This document shows, piece after piece, positions 16,422 through 25,002 of a DNA stretch of 64,000 bases. Position 1 is the first letter of the stretch; each line of letters opens with the position of its first letter. The notes beneath the pieces are model-generated. The model did not search any database. It was not told the DNA's origin and saw only the letters and a program-made list of their open reading frames with translations. The stretch comes from PKWO01 sp036384915 (GTDB taxonomy: Bacteria > Pseudomonadota > Gammaproteobacteria > Burkholderiales > Burkholderiaceae_D): assembly GCA_036384915.1 (NCBI GenBank), contig DASVLJ010000062.1, positions 62,001 to 126,000 on the forward strand, read 5' to 3'. Both the position numbers and the translations under genes were made by a program.

Positions 16422-17165
16422 ATGCTCAAATTCCTGTTCTGGGTCTTGCTCCTCTCCAATGCGGCCTTGTTCGCCTACGGAAAAGGCTATTCTTTGCTGC
16501 CGGAGGAGCACGAGCCGGACCACATGGCGCGCCAGATCAACCCGGAAAGCGTGAAGCTGGTTCCGGCATCCTTGGTCGAGGCCAAATCCGGTACCGCCAG
16601 TGCTGGCGCCGCTGCCGCCGCGAAGGCAGAGCCTGCCTCCTGCAGCGAGTTCGGCAGCTTCGACCAGGCCACGGCCAAGCGCCTCGATGGAGAATTGCAG
16701 CCCCTGGCCCTGGGCAGCAGGCTGACGCGTCGCGAAGTCGAAGACGCGGCGCACAACATCGTCTACATCCCGCCGCAGGGCAACAAGGACGGTGCGGAGA
16801 AGAAGGCGACCGAATTGCGCCATCTCGGTGTGAGCGACTTCTACATCATCCAGGACGGCGACCTGCGCTGGGGGATTTCACTGGGCGTATTCAAGACCGA
16901 GGAAGCGGCACGCGCGCAATTGGCTGCGCTGAGCCAGAAAGGCGTGCATAGTGCGCGGCTGGGCACGCGCAATGTCACCAGCACCAAGGTCTTCTACCAG
17001 GTGCGCGATCTCGATGCAGCAGGCAAGACGGCGCTGGAGAAGGTGCTGGCCGATTTCCCGCATGCGGATAAGCATGCTTGCGAGGGGGCAACAGACGCGA
17101 AGGCGCCGGATGTGAAGGCTGCGGCGGCATCCAAAGCAAGTTATCCGCGCGACGCAATCCATTGA
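16422..17165 (+). CDS. SPOR-domain protein
   Basis: The 247-residue protein has an N-terminal signal anchor (about 3-20), an Ala/Lys-rich linker and a SPOR-like domain (about 110-190; VYIPPQGNKDGAEKKATEL, then FYIIQDGDLRWGISLGVFKTEEAA). SPOR domains bind denuded peptidoglycan glycan strands at the septum, so a periplasmic cell-envelope role is likely. It follows coaX by 34 bases on the same strand, probably in one transcript, and is closed by a strong terminator. Confidence 0.85.
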   Translation: MLKFLFWVLLLSNAALFAYGKGYSLLPEEHEPDHMARQINPESVKLVPASLVEAKSGTASAGAAAAAKAEPASCSEFGSFDQATAKRLDGELQPLALGSRLTRREVEDAAHNIVYIPPQGNKDGAEKKATELRHLGVSDFYIIQDGDLRWGISLGVFKTEEAARAQLAALSQKGVHSARLGTRNVTSTKVFYQVRDLDAAGKTALEKVLADFPHADKHACEGATDAKAPDVKAAAASKASYPRDAIH

Positions 17166-17185
17166 CGGGTATGACGTGCCAAAAC

Positions 17186-17211
17186 AAAAGCCATCCCGCA
17201 GGATGGCTTTT
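17186..17211. terminator. Bidirectional intrinsic terminator
   Basis: AAAAGCCATCC, loop CGCA, GGATGGCTTTT forms a perfect 11-bp stem with A- and T-runs at its ends, between the convergent SPOR and LivK-like genes. It can serve both strands. Confidence 0.85.
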
Positions 17212-17228
17212 CGCCCTTACCGCAGGAT

Positions 17229-18353
17229 TTACAGGGCGCGCTGCTCCACCAGCTTCCCGCCTATGGCCTGGAAGATCACCACGGTACCGTCCTTGATGTC
17301 GCCCTTGCTGTCGAACTCCACCGAACCCTGGATCTTGCCGTCGAAGGAGCCCTTGGCCAGCTTGGGCAGATAAGTCGCCGGATCGGTCGAGTTGGCTTCC
17401 TGCATCGCCTGGGCGAAGATGTGAATGCCGTCATAGGCCAGCGTGGAGTAATTGCCCGGCGCGTCCTTGTACTTCTTCTTGTACATGTCCACGAAGCCGG
17501 CACCGGCCGAGAGCCAGGACGAGGGCACGCCGGCGATAGTGCAATAGAAGTTGCTGTCGGCATCGCCGCCGGCCGATTTGACGGTCGAATCGTCGCACAT
17601 GGCGTCGGCTGCCACATAGCGCAGGTTGGTATCGTTCTTGCGGATTTCCTTCAACAGCGGAATGCCGACCTTCTGGTCGCCGGCGAACAGCACCACGTCG
17701 GCCTTGGCATCCTTGATCTTCTGTGCCAATTCCACGTAATTCGCTTTCTCCGGCGCCACGCTGTCGTGCGGCACGGTCAAACCCTTGGCCGCGAACACCT
17801 TGTCGATTTCCTCGACCAGGCCGGTGCCGAACGGCGTGGCGTCATCGACCACGTAGATCGATTTGGCGCGCAGCTTGTCTGCGACGAGCAAGCCCAGGGT
17901 GCGGCCCTGTTGCGAATCGTCTGCAGTGAGGCGGAACGCCGTCTTCAAGCCCTGGCGGGTGTATTTGACGTTGGTGGAAACCGAGATCTGCGGGATGCCG
18001 GCTGCGGAATAAAGCGTCGAGACGGGAATGGTGACGCCGGAATTCAAATGGCCGAACACGCCATTCACCTTGGCATCGATCAATTGCTTGGCCACCACCT
18101 TGCCTTCGTCGGGACTGGCTTTGTCGTCAACCACCATGATCTCGAAGTGGGCGCGCTTGCCGTCAATGATGAAGCGGTCTTCGTTCAATTCGTCGGCGGC
18201 GGTTTGCGCACCTTGCGCGATGTCCTTGCCGATCTGCGCGAGCGGGCCGCTCATCGGCGCGGCCACGCCGATCTTCACCGTGGTTTCGCGGCTGCAGGCG
18301 GCAAGAAGAGAAAGGACAAGAATGGGCGCGACGCGGCGCAAAACACGATACAT
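17229..18353 (-). CDS. Branched-chain amino acid ABC transporter substrate-binding lipoprotein (LivK-like)
   Basis: This 374-residue periplasmic-binding protein (type 1 fold) has a lipoprotein signal with lipobox LLAACS. The mature protein starts TVKIGVAAPMSGPLAQIGKD, as in LivJ/LivK, and has the typical VNGVFGHLNSGVTIPVS ligand-site region. The family binds leucine, isoleucine, valine or related amides. No permease or ATPase genes are adjacent, so it is a stand-alone solute-binding gene or serves a transporter elsewhere. A lipid anchor is unusual for this family in Gram-negatives. Confidence 0.93.
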   Translation of the reverse strand: MYRVLRRVAPILVLSLLAACSRETTVKIGVAAPMSGPLAQIGKDIAQGAQTAADELNEDRFIIDGKRAHFEIMVVDDKASPDEGKVVAKQLIDAKVNGVFGHLNSGVTIPVSTLYSAAGIPQISVSTNVKYTRQGLKTAFRLTADDSQQGRTLGLLVADKLRAKSIYVVDDATPFGTGLVEEIDKVFAAKGLTVPHDSVAPEKANYVELAQKIKDAKADVVLFAGDQKVGIPLLKEIRKNDTNLRYVAADAMCDDSTVKSAGGDADSNFYCTIAGVPSSWLSAGAGFVDMYKKKYKDAPGNYSTLAYDGIHIFAQAMQEANSTDPATYLPKLAKGSFDGKIQGSVEFDSKGDIKDGTVVIFQAIGGKLVEQRAL

Positions 18354-18620
18354 AGGGACCCCCCAAGAAGAAACAACCTGACTTGACTACAAGGCTTCAA
18401 GAAACTGCCGATTCGACAGAATCAACTCCGGTTCGATTTGATTGCTGGATGCAAGGCCGGGTCCCCATGTATGTTGCATGTCGAAAGGACGCAGCTCACC
18501 CCGGTAGTCTCCCTGATATTAGGTCGGCCGGGCAAGAATTTAATTTGGAATTCGGCGCGATGGGCTGGCGATTGTTGCGGATTGGATTCGCCGCCGGTTC
18601 TGATGCAAGGCGGGACAGGC

Positions 18621-18815
18621 TTAGCTTGTTGTCCGGCTGTCTATCCACTTGCGCAAGCAGTCCGGGCAGAGGCAGCCACGCGTTGCCGCGCTCGCATTGG
18701 CCGGCATGTCTTCCAGCGTCAGCTTGGGCAGGGTGGTGCACCAGCAGGGCATGTCGTCTTTGCCATCTTGCATGGCGCAAGAGAACTGCTTGCCGCATTG
18801 TTCGCAAATGCTCAT
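18621..18815 (-). CDS. Cysteine-rich CWC family protein
   Basis: This 64-residue protein is built around cysteines: CEQCGKQFSCAM near the start, then the CWC triplet (MPCWCTTLP), and CLCPDCLRKW at the end. It belongs to the Cys-rich CWC family and is probably a small zinc-binding protein of unknown function. Its ATG overlaps the stop codon of the zinc-finger gene as ATGA, so it is the third gene of an operon with an ECF sigma factor and its likely anti-sigma protein. Confidence 0.85.
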   Translation of the reverse strand: MSICEQCGKQFSCAMQDGKDDMPCWCTTLPKLTLEDMPANASAATRGCLCPDCLRKWIDSRTTS

Positions 18816-19021
18816 GGTTCGTGCGATTCGGGGCGGTCTTCCGGTACCGTCAGATTGCGCATGGCTTGGCGCAGCAAGATCATTTGACCATTGAAATTCG
18901 TGCAAGCATCGCACACCGTCAGGTGGGCGCGGATGCGCAGGCGCTCGAATACGCCAAGCTCGCGGTCCAAGCCTTCCGAGACCAGGCGGTGCGCTTCCTT
19001 GCAGGTCAGCATGAATTTCAT
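18812..19021 (-). CDS. Zinc-finger putative anti-sigma factor
   Basis: The 69-residue protein has the ZAS/zf-HC2 pattern: MLTCKEAHRLVSEGLDREL at the start and RAHLTVCDACTNF, where the H-X3-C-X2-C zinc ligands lie. There is no transmembrane segment, so it would be a soluble anti-sigma factor, as in redox-sensing RsrA/ChrR types. It begins nine bases after the sigma factor stop codon, and is the natural partner of that sigma factor. Confidence 0.88.
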   Translation of the reverse strand: MKFMLTCKEAHRLVSEGLDRELGVFERLRIRAHLTVCDACTNFNGQMILLRQAMRNLTVPEDRPESHEP

Positions 19022-19030
19022 GTCAAATCG

Positions 19031-19606
19031 CTAAGAGTTCTTGGCCGGCTGATTGCCGAACCAGTTCAAATCGAGGCATTCGCGCAGCTTCAGCCGCGCA
19101 CGATACAGCATTACCCAGGCATTAGACGTCGAAATGCCCAATTCCTTACAGATTTCCTCGGTTTCCAGCTCCAGCCATTCGCGCATCATGAAAATTCTCG
19201 CGGTCTTGGCTGGCAGGTTTTCCAGGCAAATTTCCATTACCCGGAAGAAATCTTTTTGCTCCAGCGTGGCATCGGGGTCACCCCAGGCGCGCGGGCGCTC
19301 GATGGTGTGGCCATCGGGTTTGAACAGCGCGTCGATCACGTCGTCTTCGCTCTGGTCGTCGGCCACCTCGAACTGCTGCATGCGCTTGGACGTGCGCAGC
19401 ACGTCGATGATCTTGTGCTTGAGGATGCCGGTGATATAAGTGCGCAACGAAGACTGGCCCGCGAATTGCTCGGGCTTTTCCAGCACCGCAATCAGCGTGT
19501 CCTGGACCACGTCTTCGGCCACGGCGTCATTGCGCAACTGCAGCGTCGCGAAACGCAGCAGGGCCGGGCGCAGGGCATTGAGTTCGTTGTGTAGGGCGGT
19601 GCTCAT
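19031..19606 (-). CDS. ECF-type RNA polymerase sigma-70 family factor
   Basis: The 191-residue protein has region 2 (about 15-85; VAEDVVQDTLIAVLEKPEQF and RTYITGILKHKIIDVLR) and region 4 (about 125-180; LPAKTARIFMMREWLELETE, ending in a helix-turn-helix ICKELGISTSNAWVML). It resembles the sigma-70 group always found with a small zinc-finger and a Cys-rich protein. The ATG at 19606 begins the conserved part. Divergent from argB. The regulon is not shown here; the soluble zinc-finger partner suggests a redox or metal signal, which is inference. Confidence 0.92.
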   Translation of the reverse strand: MSTALHNELNALRPALLRFATLQLRNDAVAEDVVQDTLIAVLEKPEQFAGQSSLRTYITGILKHKIIDVLRTSKRMQQFEVADDQSEDDVIDALFKPDGHTIERPRAWGDPDATLEQKDFFRVMEICLENLPAKTARIFMMREWLELETEEICKELGISTSNAWVMLYRARLKLRECLDLNWFGNQPAKNS

Positions 19607-19688
19607 GATGTAGGCGCAAGGGTAGTGGATAGTGTCTGGAAAGACAAGTGCACCCGGCAGCAAACCTGAGCAAAATTGAAATCAAATC

Positions 19689-19719
19689 TTTACAAACGCC
19701 CCCGGCGTTTCACTGTAAA
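19689..19719. promoter_or_regulatory. Palindrome before argB
   Basis: AAACGCC (19694-19700), CCC, GGCGTTT (19704-19710) is a perfect inverted repeat. It is flanked by TTTACA (19689-19694) and TGTAAA (19714-19719), which are also mutually inverted though offset by a few bases. It stands 30-60 bases before the argB start in the divergent gap with the sigma factor gene. TTTACA and TGTAAA may double as -35 and -10 elements with a 19-base spacer. Confidence 0.4.
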
Positions 19720-19748
19720 ATCGCGTCAACGATTTTTCCGGACTTGCC

Positions 19749-20660
19749 ATGGCCACTTTGAACGCACCTGCCGACGATTTGAGCGACGTCGCCCCCCATA
19801 TCAAGGCACAGATTCTGGCTGAGGCATTGCCCTATATCCGCAAGTTCCACGGCAAGACCATCGTCGTCAAGTACGGCGGCAATGCCATGACCGAGGAGCG
19901 CCTGAAGCACGGCTTCGCGCGCGACGTGATCCTGCTGAAACTGGTCGGCATGAACCCGGTCGTGGTGCACGGTGGCGGCCCGCAGATCGACAACGCTTTG
20001 AAGCGTCTGGGCAAGCAGGGCACCTTCGTGCAAGGCATGCGCATCACCGACGAAGATACGATGGAAGTCGTGGAGTGGGTGCTGGGCGGAGAAGTGCAGC
20101 AAGACATCGTGATGCTGATCAACCACTACGGCGGCCAGGCGGTCGGCTTGACCGGCAAGGACGGCGGTTTGATCCGCGCACGCAAGATGATGATGGCGGA
20201 CCGCGAGAACCCGGGCCAATTCCTCGATATCGGCTATGTCGGCGAAATCGATGCGATCAACCCCGCCGTGGTCAAGGCATTGCAGGACGACGCCTTCATT
20301 CCCATCATCTCGCCGATCGGCTTCGGCGAAGACGGCCAGGCTTACAACATCAATGCCGACCTCGTGGCCGGCAAGATCGCGGAAATCCTGAAGGCCGAGA
20401 AGCTGATCATGATGACCAACATTCCCGGCGTGATGGACAAAAGCGGCAACCTCGTGACCGACCTCTCGGCACGCGAGATCGACGAGATGTTCGCCGACGG
20501 AACGATTTCGGGCGGCATGCTGCCCAAGATTTCGTCGGCGCTCGATGCCGCCAAATCCGGCGTCAACACGGTGCACATCATCGACGGCCGCATCGAGCAT
20601 TCGCTGCTGCTGGAAGTGCTGACCGAACAGGCGTTCGGCACGATGATCCGGTCGCACTGA
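19749..20660 (+). CDS. argB: Acetylglutamate kinase
   Basis: This 303-residue amino-acid kinase catalyses the second step of arginine synthesis, phosphorylating N-acetylglutamate. Motifs are complete: TIVVKYGGNAM with the catalytic Lys near the start, NPVVVHGGGPQI for substrate binding, YNINADLVAGKIA for the acetylglutamate carboxylates, and MTNIPGVMD in the ATP site. The N-terminal 20 or so residues (AHIKAQILAEALPYI-like helix) match the arginine-sensitive hexameric type, so feedback inhibition is plausible. It stands alone, without other arg genes. Confidence 0.98.
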   Translation: MATLNAPADDLSDVAPHIKAQILAEALPYIRKFHGKTIVVKYGGNAMTEERLKHGFARDVILLKLVGMNPVVVHGGGPQIDNALKRLGKQGTFVQGMRITDEDTMEVVEWVLGGEVQQDIVMLINHYGGQAVGLTGKDGGLIRARKMMMADRENPGQFLDIGYVGEIDAINPAVVKALQDDAFIPIISPIGFGEDGQAYNINADLVAGKIAEILKAEKLIMMTNIPGVMDKSGNLVTDLSAREIDEMFADGTISGGMLPKISSALDAAKSGVNTVHIIDGRIEHSLLLEVLTEQAFGTMIRSH

Positions 20661-20683
20661 TCCGCAGAATAATCAGTCGGAAG

Positions 20684-20836
20684 CAGGGTGGATGAAACCC
20701 ACCGGCGTGCAAAGGAAGCCATTTGACGCCCCGGTGGGGCGGATCGGGTGGCGCTCTGCCCACGCGCGGCCCTGATCTGCACTTAAAGAATGTCATTCGC
20801 GCACATGGTGGGTAACGCTTCTCTCACCCACCCTAC
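20684..20836. repeat. GTAGGGTGG-family intergenic repeat
   Basis: Between argB and the TraB-like gene, a segment opens AGGGTGGATGAAACCCACC and closes TGGTGGGT, a short spacer, ACCCACCCTAC (20806-20836). The closing half matches the repeats at 7462-7495 and 27150-27181. The inner part holds further short inverted repeats such as CCCCGGTGGGG. No gene is present. Confidence 0.6.
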
Positions 20837-20855
20837 GATCCTTTAAACGCCACCC

Positions 20856-21812
20856 TCAATAAATTCGCTCGACTGTAAAGCCCTTCTTGTGCATCAGCTC
20901 CGGCACGCCATCCGTACCTACAAGGTGCAACAAGCCGACGGCGACAAAGCTGTTCTCATGGCTCTTCACCAATTGCGCGATCTTGTTCGCCATCATCGGG
21001 TTGCGTGCCTGCAGCAGGCTGCGATAAAAGAAACGGCCGCTCACGGTCTTGTCGTTCTTCGCTTCTGCCAGCAAGCCCGCAAACGCTTTTTCGTCCGCAT
21101 GCTCCCAGGCGGCGAGCAATTCCTGGTTCTTCCTGGCTTCCGTGCCCGATTCTATGTCGTCCAGGCTGTCGACCAGATACGCCTCTTGTTCTTTGGGCGG
21201 CAGCTTGTCGAACAGGCTTAATTGGTAATCGGCCGACTCCAGGCCGAGGATGCTCTTATGTTGGTCTTTGGCGGCATTGATGAAATAAATATCGGTCGCC
21301 AGGCTGGATTGGTAGCCTTGCTTTTCCAGCGACGAAATCAGCAAGGCATTGGCCAGCATCCAAGGCTTCATGTGCGACATGCCTTCATAGGGCAGGTTCA
21401 GCGTCGTCAGCGCTTTTTGCAGGCGTTCCAGGGTTGGAGGCGACACGTGCTTGTCCACGCTGCCGAAATTGGGGTAGAGCGCGTACTTGAATACGGCTTG
21501 CTGCATAGTCGCGCTGTCGCTGACGTCGAACTCGACCGCCAGCACGTCGGCCTTGGCGAAGGCTTGCGTCACCTGCGGTTCGAGCGGATAAAATTCCGGT
21601 TTGCCCACGTGTATCGTGCCGAACAGGTAGGCGGTGTGGCCTTGCGCCTGCACGCGGTACAGCGTGCCTTGCGGCCCGATTCCGGGTGTGGTTGCGGCTG
21701 CGGCTGTAGCCGATGCCTGCGGCGTATCGCCGGCGAATACGATATCTGCCGGCATGAAGGCCGCAAGGAGTAAGATCAGCACTGAGATAAATTGTTTGCA
21801 ATGATTACGCAT
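20856..21812 (-). CDS. TraB/GumN family protein
   Basis: This exported protein of 318 residues has a signal peptide (about 5-30) and the TraB/GumN core. The core has GTLYRVQAQGHTAYLFGTIHVG near the N-terminus (the GTxHxG motif), a central MKPWMLANALL segment, and SHENSFVAVGLLHLVGTDG near the C-terminus with the second GxxH motif. The two conserved GxxH motifs suggest a Tiki-like metallopeptidase fold; the role in bacteria is unclear. The start is the ATG ending at 21812, which overlaps the start codon of the divergent nucleotidase gene. Confidence 0.88.
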   Translation of the reverse strand: MRNHCKQFISVLILLLAAFMPADIVFAGDTPQASATAAAATTPGIGPQGTLYRVQAQGHTAYLFGTIHVGKPEFYPLEPQVTQAFAKADVLAVEFDVSDSATMQQAVFKYALYPNFGSVDKHVSPPTLERLQKALTTLNLPYEGMSHMKPWMLANALLISSLEKQGYQSSLATDIYFINAAKDQHKSILGLESADYQLSLFDKLPPKEQEAYLVDSLDDIESGTEARKNQELLAAWEHADEKAFAGLLAEAKNDKTVSGRFFYRSLLQARNPMMANKIAQLVKSHENSFVAVGLLHLVGTDGVPELMHKKGFTVERIY

Positions 21813-22566
21813 GCCTGCCTCAAAAATGGTTAATCTTCGCCAGCCCGCCTTGACCTGGCTGTTCGACCTCGACAATACCCTGCACGACGCTTCGCACGCA
21901 ATCTTCCCGGCCATCCATGCCAACATGAACGCCTTCCTTGCACGCGCGCTCGGCAGCGACGGCAAACCAGCCGACGCCGCCACGGTCGATGCAGCGCGCC
22001 AGGGCTATTGGCGCCGTTACGGCGCCACTTTGCTCGGCGTGATCAAGCATCATGATGTCAGAGCCGAGGAATTTTTGCGCGAGGCGCACCAATTTGATGA
22101 TTTGCAGCAAATGATCCGCAGCGAGCGCGGCTTGCTGCGCATGCTGCATTGCCTGCCCGGACGCAAGATTCTGCTGACCAACGCGCCGCAGGGCTATTCG
22201 CAGGATGTGATGCGCCATCTCGGCTTGCAGCGCCATTTTGCGCGGCATATCGCGATCGAGTCCATGTATGTGCATCGCGAATTGCGGCCCAAGCCGTCGA
22301 AGATCCTGCTGCGCAAGCTGATCAAGCGCGAGCGGCTGGTGCCGCGGCGCACCGTGCTGGTCGAAGACACGACGGAAAACCTCAGGACCGCCAAGGCGCT
22401 GGGCTTGCGGACGGCCTGGATCACACGCTACCTGCGTGCCAAGCCCGGTGTGCTGATGCACAACAATATCAATCTGGCAAAGCGCCCCGCTTATGTCGAT
22501 GTCAAAGTACAATCCATAAAAGGCCTGAGCAAGAATTTACGGCGCCTGGGAGGCGCATTAACGTAG
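21811..22566 (+). CDS. HAD-family pyrimidine 5'-nucleotidase
   Basis: The 251-residue protein belongs to the HAD phosphatases related to yeast Sdt1/Phm8, which dephosphorylate pyrimidine nucleotides. Motif I is FDLDNTLHDA with two Asp, motif II is LLTNAP, and motifs III and IV are KPSKILLRKL and VLVEDTTENLRTAK. The first ATG (21811) shares the CATG with the divergent TraB start, while a second ATG at 21826 also precedes the conserved core. slmA follows 12 bases downstream. Confidence 0.9.
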   Translation: MPASKMVNLRQPALTWLFDLDNTLHDASHAIFPAIHANMNAFLARALGSDGKPADAATVDAARQGYWRRYGATLLGVIKHHDVRAEEFLREAHQFDDLQQMIRSERGLLRMLHCLPGRKILLTNAPQGYSQDVMRHLGLQRHFARHIAIESMYVHRELRPKPSKILLRKLIKRERLVPRRTVLVEDTTENLRTAKALGLRTAWITRYLRAKPGVLMHNNINLAKRPAYVDVKVQSIKGLSKNLRRLGGALT

Positions 22567-22578
22567 CAGATAAAAAAT

Positions 22579-23154
22579 ATGAGTGCGACCAAACCGGGCG
22601 AACGCAAGCTGCAAATCCTGCAAACCCTGGCCACGATGCTGGAACAGCCCAAGGGCGAGAAAATCACCACGGCGGCCCTGGCCGCGCGGCTTGAGGTGTC
22701 CGAAGCGGCGCTGTATCGCCATTTCGCCAGCAAGGCGCAGATGTTCGAAGGGTTGATCGAATTCATCGAGTCGACCGTGTTCGGCCTGATCAACCAGATT
22801 TCGACGCAGCAGGAAAACGGGCTGGCCCAGGCGCAAGCCATCGTCGGCATGCTGCTCAATTTCGCCGAGCGCAATCCGGGCATGACGCGCGTGATGATAG
22901 GCGACGCGCTGATCAATGAAGACGAGCGCTTGCAGGCGCGCATGAACCAATTCATCGAACGGGTCGAACTGGCGCTGAAGCAATCGTTGCGTGTTGCGGT
23001 GACGCAGGGGCAGGCCGAAGAAGCCGGCGTCGCCTTGCGCGCCAACATGCTGGTGGCCCTGGTGCTCGGGCGCTGGCAGCGCTATGCCAAGACCGGTTTC
23101 AAGCAAAGCCCTTCGGAACACGCGCAAGCCCAGCTCGCGATATTGTTGTCTTGA
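22579..23154 (+). CDS. slmA: Nucleoid occlusion factor SlmA (TetR family)
   Basis: This 191-residue TetR-type protein matches SlmA by its N-terminal DNA-binding domain (about 10-60; KLQILQTLATMLEQPKGEKITTA-type region, then LEVSEAALYRHFASKAQMFEGL) and a long helical C-terminal dimer domain ending QAQLAILLS. SlmA binds specific chromosomal sites and blocks FtsZ ring assembly over the nucleoid. It stands between a nucleotidase gene and pabBC, four bases from the latter, so all three may be cotranscribed. Confidence 0.92.
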   Translation: MSATKPGERKLQILQTLATMLEQPKGEKITTAALAARLEVSEAALYRHFASKAQMFEGLIEFIESTVFGLINQISTQQENGLAQAQAIVGMLLNFAERNPGMTRVMIGDALINEDERLQARMNQFIERVELALKQSLRVAVTQGQAEEAGVALRANMLVALVLGRWQRYAKTGFKQSPSEHAQAQLAILLS

Positions 23155-23157
23155 CCC

Positions 23158-25002
23158 ATGACCGACGCCGCAGTCTTTGCGCTGTGCGACGACAGCGGCG
23201 CCTCCGACACCGCTCCGCGTTCACGGCTTTATACGGGTTATCTCGGCCAGCTGCGCTGTGAAACGGCGGCCGACCTGCCGCGTGTGCTGGCCGCCATGCA
23301 GCAAGCCTTGACGCAAGGGCAGCATGCGGTTGCGCTGCTTTCCTACGAACTCGGCGCGGGCCTGCAAGGCGTGCAGCGGCAATCGCCCGATGCCTTCACC
23401 AGCACCATCCTGCTGTTTGCCGATTGCCGCTTCCTCTCGTCCGGGCAAGCCGACGCCTGGCTGGCGCAGCATGAAGACGCGGCCCATCCCGACCCTGCGG
23501 CCGGCGTGGCGGGAATTTCGAACAGCGTCAATGAAGCGCAATTCCATGCTGCGCTTGAGCAAGTGCATCGCTATATCGAAGCCGGCGACACCTACCAGAT
23601 CAACTACACCTACCGGCTTGACTTCGACGCCTTCGGCGGCATTCATGCCTTGTATCGGCGCCTGCGCCAGCGCCAGCCAGTGCCCTACGGCGCATTGATC
23701 GGCTTGCCCGATGGCGGCGCGGTGCTGTCGCTTTCGCCGGAACTGTTCATTCGCCATGAGGCGGGCCGCCTCACCGCGAGGCCGATGAAGGGCACGGCGC
23801 CCGCCACGGGCGATGCGGAAGAAGACGCGCGCCGCGCCCAGGCATTGTCCGCCGACCCCAAGAACTGCGCGGAAAACCTGATGATCGTCGACCTGTTGCG
23901 CAACGATCTCGGCCGCGTGGCGCGGACCGGCACCGTGACGGTACCCAAACTGTTCGACGTCACGCGTTTTGCCGGCGTGCTGCAAATGACGTCGACCGTG
24001 GAAGCGGCCTTGCCGGCGGAAACCGAACTGCACGAGGTGCTGGCTGCGCTCTATCCCTGCGGCTCGATCACGGGGGCACCGAAGCGGCGCAGCATGGAAA
24101 TCATCGCCGAGCTTGAAAGCACGCCGCGCGGCTTGTACACCGGGGCGATCGGCTGGTTCGAGCGGGCGGAGGAAGGAAGGCGCGTCGGCGACTTTTGTCT
24201 CTCGGTGCCGATCCGCACCATGTTGCTGCAGCCGGTGCGGGAAGGCATGCAGTCCGTGCGCCGGGGCCGCATGGGGGTGGGGGCAGGCATCGTCTACGAC
24301 AGCAACGCGCGCGAGGAATACGAAGAGTGCGCCCTCAAGGCGCGGTTTCTGACCGGCTTGCCGCAGCCGTTTTCCCTGTTTGAAACCATGTACGCGGAAC
24401 GCGGTGCCGGTTGCCGCCATGTTGAACGGCATCTGCAAAGATTGCGGGCTTCGGCCGGATATTTCGGTTTCGTGCAAAGCGAGGGGGAGATCCGTGCTGC
24501 GTTGGATGCTGCCTGTGCCGGGTTGGAAGATGGGCCGCATCGCTTGCGGCTGGCCTTGCATCCCGACGGCCGCATCGAGGTCACGCATGCGCCGCTTTCG
24601 ACGATGGCCGGCCCGGTGCGGGTATTGCTTTCGGAGCGCCCGCCTGTTGTGGATGATTTGTTTTTACGCCACAAGACCACGCTGCGCAGCGACTACGATT
24701 CCGGCTGGCGCGCCGCCGAGGCGCAGGGCGCATTCGATACGCTGTTCTGCAATGCGCGCGGCGAAGTCACGGAAGGGGGGCGCAGCAACCTGTTCGCCAA
24801 GCTCGGCGGACGCTGGACCACGCCGCCGCTGTCTTGCGGCGTGCTGCCCGGCATCATGCGCGCCGTGCTGCTCGACGATCCGGCATGGAATGCGGAAGAA
24901 GGCATCATTACACCCCTGGACTTGCGCAACGCCGAATCCATCGTCGTCTGCAATTCGCTGCGCGGGATCTTGCCGGCCACGCTTTCAGCCGCACTCGGAT
25001 GA
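23158..25002 (+). CDS. pabB: Fused aminodeoxychorismate synthase component I and aminodeoxychorismate lyase
   Basis: This 614-residue bifunctional protein makes p-aminobenzoate for folate. Residues about 1-400 are a PabB domain of the chorismate-binding family: GDTYQINYTYR, the IVDLLRNDLGR motif and the PCGSITGAPKRR active-site segment are visible. Residues about 405-614 are a PabC-type class IV PLP lyase, with the probable PLP lysine in LRHKTTLRSDYD and the phosphate-binding segment EVTEGGRSNLF. It needs the glutaminase PabA from elsewhere. The fusion replaces separate pabB and pabC genes. The last 18 bases overlap the convergent EamA gene. Confidence 0.95.
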   Translation: MTDAAVFALCDDSGASDTAPRSRLYTGYLGQLRCETAADLPRVLAAMQQALTQGQHAVALLSYELGAGLQGVQRQSPDAFTSTILLFADCRFLSSGQADAWLAQHEDAAHPDPAAGVAGISNSVNEAQFHAALEQVHRYIEAGDTYQINYTYRLDFDAFGGIHALYRRLRQRQPVPYGALIGLPDGGAVLSLSPELFIRHEAGRLTARPMKGTAPATGDAEEDARRAQALSADPKNCAENLMIVDLLRNDLGRVARTGTVTVPKLFDVTRFAGVLQMTSTVEAALPAETELHEVLAALYPCGSITGAPKRRSMEIIAELESTPRGLYTGAIGWFERAEEGRRVGDFCLSVPIRTMLLQPVREGMQSVRRGRMGVGAGIVYDSNAREEYEECALKARFLTGLPQPFSLFETMYAERGAGCRHVERHLQRLRASAGYFGFVQSEGEIRAALDAACAGLEDGPHRLRLALHPDGRIEVTHAPLSTMAGPVRVLLSERPPVVDDLFLRHKTTLRSDYDSGWRAAEAQGAFDTLFCNARGEVTEGGRSNLFAKLGGRWTTPPLSCGVLPGIMRAVLLDDPAWNAEEGIITPLDLRNAESIVVCNSLRGILPATLSAALG

